Shown here piece by piece: positions 60,613 through 64,000 of a stretch of DNA of 64,000 nt. The translations under genes were made by a program, and so were the position numbers. Source of the stretch: Pseudarthrobacter sp. L1SW (GTDB lineage: Bacteria > Actinomycetota > Actinomycetes > Actinomycetales > Micrococcaceae); contig NZ_CP078079.1 in the NCBI RefSeq assembly GCF_020809045.1, forward strand, positions 1,550,001 to 1,614,000, written 5' to 3'. The notes below the pieces were generated by a model. The model had not been told where the DNA came from and searched no databases. It was given only the letters and a program-made list of their open reading frames with translations. Every line of letters starts with the position of its first letter. Position 1 is the stretch's first letter.

Positions 60613-60696
60613 GCTCTTACTTAGCCAGTCCAGCTTTCGGGGACCAGTTCATCCGGAGGGCGGCCCCTTGCTTATTGAGCCTGCTTTCTGCAGGCC

Positions 60697-61527
60697 CTAC
60701 CTGGCGCGGCTGCGCAGGCCGCTGCCCACAGCCATGAGGTTGGCCAGCAGTTCATCGAACAGGGCCGCAGCGGATTTCGCCGAGTCGCCGGGCCAGTGGT
60801 GCACGGGGTGGGCGGCACCCTGGATCTGCTGCCAGTTGGCCTGTTCCGGAATCCGGGGGCTCAGGAGGAGATCCCCGAACATGGACTCCATCTCCGCGAG
60901 CCGGTACGCGTGTTCCGAGGAACCCGAGCGCACCCGGTTGGCCACAATGCCTGCAGGTGAGAGGTTGGGAGCGAACTCCTGGCGGAAAAGCTGGATGGCG
61001 CGCATGGTCCGCTCGGTGCCGGCCACCGAGAACAGCCCGGGCTCGGCCACCAGCGCTACCTTATCGCTGGCAGACCAGGCCATCCGGGTCAGTCCGTTCA
61101 GGGACGGCGGGCAGTCCACCAGGACAAGCTGGTAGTCGTCCCCGGTGGCCAGGACAGAGGAGAGCCTGCGCAGGTCACGGCGGCCCAGGTCCGGCCGGTC
61201 ATAAATGCCGGTGTAGGCAGAGCCGACGGCGACGTCCAGCACGGCGGGGCCGGACCCGTTGGACTGCGCCCTGGCCGTCCAGCTGCTGCGCACCACGTTT
61301 TCGGCCAGTTTTGCCCGGCGGGGGCTCTTGAGCATCCTGCCGATATCCAGCTGGTCGCCGGGCTGGACCCCCAGGGCAGTGGTGGCATCCGCATGGGGAT
61401 CAAGGTCCACCACCAGCGTGCTGATGCCCGCGGCCAGCGCCGCAGACGCCAATCCTGTGGTGACGGAAGTCTTGCCGACTCCACCCTTAAGGCTGCTGAT
61501 GCTGACTACTTGCACTTGAGAGACCAA
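60697..61527 (-). CDS. Orphan ParA/MinD-family ATPase
   Basis: The 276-residue protein has the deviant Walker A SSLKGGVGKTSVTTGLASAA, the A' motif LVVDLDPHADATTALGV and Walker B LVLVDCPPSLNGLTRMA. Two ParA features are unusual: threonine-to-serine in GKTS and no N-terminal HTH. No parB, parS or minE is nearby, so the cargo is unknown. The likely start is TTG 61527; GTG 61515, four codons later, is an alternative. It converges with the MerR gene across the IS-split terminator and is divergent from pyruvate carboxylase. Confidence 0.85.
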   Translation of the reverse strand: MVSQVQVVSISSLKGGVGKTSVTTGLASAALAAGISTLVVDLDPHADATTALGVQPGDQLDIGRMLKSPRRAKLAENVVRSSWTARAQSNGSGPAVLDVAVGSAYTGIYDRPDLGRRDLRRLSSVLATGDDYQLVLVDCPPSLNGLTRMAWSASDKVALVAEPGLFSVAGTERTMRAIQLFRQEFAPNLSPAGIVANRVRSGSSEHAYRLAEMESMFGDLLLSPRIPEQANWQQIQGAAHPVHHWPGDSAKSAAALFDELLANLMAVGSGLRSRAR

Positions 61528-61816
61528 AACCTAACGCCGGATGCCGTGTTGGGGGTAATGTTTGCTCCGGCAGTGCCGAAGCCGGACGGTCCTGCCGCCC
61601 TACTCATCATATGTTGATGCGTCGGCGAATCCTGCTTTATTGGGCGTCGGCATGGCACCGACTGTGCTGCCGGGGCGGTTTCCGCCCGGGCCGGCATAAG
61701 GGTTCGGGACATGACGGGAAAATCTGTGATGGTGGCCACAAAGATTTGTGTTTGTCCTTCGAGGTCCTAGACACTGTGACCACTCACCGATCCACCCGCA
61801 ATGATGCAGGAGAAGT
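61528..61816. other. Divergent intergenic region before pyc
   Basis: This 289-base region separates the ParA-like gene and pyruvate carboxylase and must hold both promoters. I found no strong -35/-10 pair, repeat or small gene. Several short frames cross it without ribosome-binding sites and are not supported. Confidence 0.5.
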
Positions 61817-64000
61817 ATGTTTTCCAAAGTTCTGGTGGCCAACCGCGGCGAAATCGCGATCAGGGCCTTCCGCGCCGGCTACGAGCTGGGCGCCAAGACG
61901 GTTGCCGTTTTCCCCCATGAGGACCGAAACTCGATCCACCGCCAGAAAGCGGACGAGGCCTACCTGATTGGCGAAGAGGGCCACCCCGTCCGGGCTTACC
62001 TGGACGTAGCTGAAGTGGTGCGGGTAGCAAAAGAGTCCGGTGCGGACGCCATTTACCCCGGCTACGGGTTCCTTTCGGAAAACCCGGACCTCGCCCGGGC
62101 CGCGAAGGCGGCGGGCATCACCTTTGTTGGTCCGCCGGCCGAGGTGCTGGAACTCGCGGGCAACAAGGTGGCAGCCTTGAAGGCTGCCCGCGACGCCGGC
62201 GTTCCCGTCCTGAAATCCAGCGCGCCCTCCAAGGACCTGGACGAACTGATCGCGGCAGCGGACGAGATCGGGTTCCCCATCTTCGCCAAGGCTGTGGCGG
62301 GTGGCGGCGGCCGCGGTATGCGCCGGGTGGACACCCGTGAAGCCCTGCCCGAAGCCCTGCAGTCAGCCATGCGTGAGGCCGATGCGGCCTTTGGCGATCC
62401 CACCATGTTCCTGGAGCAGGCCGTCTTGCGCCCGCGGCACATCGAGGTCCAGATCCTGGCCGATGCCCACGGCAACGTCATGCACCTCTTCGAACGCGAC
62501 TGCTCCATCCAGCGGCGCCACCAGAAGGTCATCGAGATCGCTCCGGCCCCCAACCTGGACGAGGGCATCCGGCAGGCTCTGTACCGGGATGCCGTCAAGT
62601 TCGCCAAGGCCCTGAACTACGTCAACGCCGGCACGGTGGAGTTCCTGGTGGACACCGTTGGTGAGCGCGCCGGCCAGCACGTCTTCATCGAGATGAACCC
62701 GCGCATCCAGGTGGAGCACACGGTCACCGAGGAAGTCACCGACGTGGACCTTGTCCAGGCGCAGATGCGGATCGCCGCGGGAGAAACACTTGCCGACCTC
62801 GGCCTCTCCCAGGACACCGTAAAGCTCCGCGGCGCGGCGCTTCAGAGCCGCATCACCACGGAGGACCCGGCCAACGGCTTCCGGCCGGACGTCGGAAAGA
62901 TCACCGGTTACCGCTCCGCCGGCGGCGCTGGTGTAAGGCTCGACGGCGGCACGGTTTACTCGGGTGCCGAAATCAGCCCGCACTTCGACTCGATGCTGGT
63001 CAAGCTCACCTGCCGCGGCAGGGACTACCCTGCCGCCGTCGCGCGTGCACGCCGCGCCCTGGCAGAATTCCGCATCCGCGGCGTCTCCACCAACATCTCC
63101 TTCCTGCAGGCGGTGCTGGACGATCCCGACTTCATTGCCGGGGACGTCGCCACCTCCTTCATCGATGAGCGTCCGCAGCTCCTCAAGGCCCGCGTCTCGG
63201 CCGACCGCGGCACCAAGCTCCTCACCTGGCTGGCGGAGGTGACCGTCAACAAGCCCAACGGCGAACTCAAGGTCCACTCCAACCCGGCCAGCAAACTGCC
63301 ATCCGTCAAGGACAAGCAGGCCGCCCGCGGCTCCCGGCAGCGGCTCCTGGAGCTGGGACCCGAGGGTTTTGCCAAGGCGCTTCGCGAACAGAACGCGGTG
63401 GCCGTCACGGACACCACTTTCAGGGATGCCCACCAGTCGCTGCTGGCAACCCGCGTCCGCACCCGCGACCTCGTGGCCGCCGGACCCGCCGTCACCGCGC
63501 TGCTGCCGGAACTGCTGTCCGTTGAAGCCTGGGGCGGGGCAACCTATGACGTTGCACTCCGGTTCCTGGGCGAAGACCCGTGGGACCGGCTGGCCGCCCT
63601 GCGCAAGGCAATGCCCAACGTCTGCCTCCAGATGCTCCTGCGCGGGCGCAACACCGTGGGATACACGCCGTACCCCGAAGAGGTCACCGAAGCATTCGTT
63701 AACGAGGCCGCAGCCACCGGAATCGACATCTTCCGGATCTTCGACGCCTTGAACGACGTCAGCCAGATGGCCCCCGCCATCCGTGCAGTCAGGGCCACGG
63801 GCACGGCAGTTGCCGAAGTGGCGCTTTGCTACACCGGCGACCTGCTGGACCCCGCCGAGAAGCTCTACACCGTGGACTACTACCTGGGGCTGGCGCAGAA
63901 GATCGTAGACGCCGGAGCCCACATCCTCGCCATCAAGGACATGGCCGGCCTGCTCCGTCCCGCGGCGGCGGCAAAGCTCGTTTCAGCGCTCCGCGAGCGT
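61817..64000 (+). CDS. pyc: Pyruvate carboxylase, 3' end missing
   Basis: Pyc carboxylates pyruvate to oxaloacetate and replenishes the citric acid cycle. The visible 728 residues run off the window end; the family is about 1130 residues. The biotin carboxylase domain starts at once (VLVANRGEIAIRAFRAG) and contains the ATP loop AVAGGGGRGMRRVD, the ERDCSIQRRHQKVIE segment and FIEMNPRIQVEHTVTEEV. The carboxyltransferase domain begins at about residue 530 with VTDTTFRDAHQSLLATRVR. FRIFDALNDVSQM, a metal-site region, follows, then AIKDMAGLLRP. The biotin carrier domain lies outside. ATG 61817 has AGGAGA five bases upstream. Confidence 0.95.
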   Translation, partial: MFSKVLVANRGEIAIRAFRAGYELGAKTVAVFPHEDRNSIHRQKADEAYLIGEEGHPVRAYLDVAEVVRVAKESGADAIYPGYGFLSENPDLARAAKAAGITFVGPPAEVLELAGNKVAALKAARDAGVPVLKSSAPSKDLDELIAAADEIGFPIFAKAVAGGGGRGMRRVDTREALPEALQSAMREADAAFGDPTMFLEQAVLRPRHIEVQILADAHGNVMHLFERDCSIQRRHQKVIEIAPAPNLDEGIRQALYRDAVKFAKALNYVNAGTVEFLVDTVGERAGQHVFIEMNPRIQVEHTVTEEVTDVDLVQAQMRIAAGETLADLGLSQDTVKLRGAALQSRITTEDPANGFRPDVGKITGYRSAGGAGVRLDGGTVYSGAEISPHFDSMLVKLTCRGRDYPAAVARARRALAEFRIRGVSTNISFLQAVLDDPDFIAGDVATSFIDERPQLLKARVSADRGTKLLTWLAEVTVNKPNGELKVHSNPASKLPSVKDKQAARGSRQRLLELGPEGFAKALREQNAVAVTDTTFRDAHQSLLATRVRTRDLVAAGPAVTALLPELLSVEAWGGATYDVALRFLGEDPWDRLAALRKAMPNVCLQMLLRGRNTVGYTPYPEEVTEAFVNEAAATGIDIFRIFDALNDVSQMAPAIRAVRATGTAVAEVALCYTGDLLDPAEKLYTVDYYLGLAQKIVDAGAHILAIKDMAGLLRPAAAAKLVSALRER

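Larger units (their letters stand above)
59213..60651 (+). mobile_element. IS3-family (IS150-group-like) insertion sequence, intact
   Basis: The element is 1439 bases. Its ends are imperfect inverted repeats of 26 bases with three mismatches: TGAACTGCTCCCCGGAAG on the left and, in reverse complement, TGAACTGGTCCCCGAAAG on the right, each followed by a TTGGACTG or CTGGACTG. The terminal TG...CA is typical of the IS3 family. A three-base target duplication TCC flanks it (59210-59212 and 60652-60654). It holds two overlapping frames, orfA and orfB, in the -1 arrangement. Both frames are complete, and the near-perfect target copies suggest a recent insertion. Confidence 0.93.
59193..60670. terminator. 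Terminator hairpin split by the insertion sequence
   Basis: The left arm is 59193-59208 and the right arm is 60655-60670. They are complementary over 16 base pairs with one G-U wobble. With the element and one target copy removed, the loop is ATCC and CTTATT follows on the right. It sat between two convergent genes, as a bidirectional terminator would. Confidence 0.85.

Overview
The window is chromosomal DNA from a high-GC actinobacterium of the order Micrococcales, most likely Arthrobacter or Pseudarthrobacter. This rests on the 16S rRNA, the frequent GTG starts, the 1-4 base gene overlaps, an rRNA spacer without tRNAs, the mycothiol-type enzyme family, and a gene order that matches, from memory, the Mycobacterium tuberculosis blocks Rv1652-1659 (arg), Rv1688-1701 (mpg to xerD), Rv1708-1713 (parA to der) and Rv1826-1830 (gcvH, garA, ftsR and neighbours).

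Layout. 1-6051: arginine operon argB (5' end missing), argD, argF, argR, argG, argH. 6056-6160: palindromic repeat cluster. 6199-7519: a pyridoxamine-oxidase-family protein and a mycothiol-dependent maleylpyruvate-isomerase-family protein. 7547-10396: alkylation repair, with ogt and a fused Ada/AlkA protein on the minus strand, divergent from mpg. 10449-14025: helD-type helicase and tyrS. 14026-20104: a complete 16S-23S-5S rRNA operon with leader, processing stems and terminator. 20107-20900: a decayed region with repeat arrays around a dihydrofolate-reductase-like pseudogene. 21084-31914: conserved block of a TPR protein with a repetitive N-terminus, a HAD phosphatase, a small protein, tlyA, nadK, recN, pyrG, two Nudix genes and xerD. 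32017-42225: carbon-use island, with prpCBD under a GntR regulator, a divergent acyl-CoA synthetase, a two-component system and a C4-dicarboxylate carrier. 42466-50281: chromosome and cell-envelope block parA, scpA, scpB, rluB, tyrA, cmk, plsC, der. 50430-50506: tRNA-Pro(GGG). 50834-55026: a large secreted multidomain protein, read here as a polymorphic toxin, and its overlapping putative immunity gene. 55059-59183: an Fpg/Nei glycosylase, gcvH, garA, ftsR, a bifunctional-nuclease-family gene and a second MerR gene. 59213-60651: an intact IS3-family element inserted in the loop of a terminator hairpin. 60697-64000: an orphan ParA-like ATPase and the first two thirds of pyruvate carboxylase.

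How it fits together. Most of the window is housekeeping, and the accessory signal lies at the joints between conserved blocks. These are the degraded region after the rRNA operon, the propionate/C4-dicarboxylate island between xerD and parA, the toxin-immunity pair after tRNA-Pro, and the insertion sequence after the MerR gene. The strongest candidates for something undescribed are the secreted VWA/calcium-repeat protein with a C-terminal nuclease-like domain and its immunity partner, the IS3-family insertion in a terminator loop, and the CTCTCAC palindromic repeat family.
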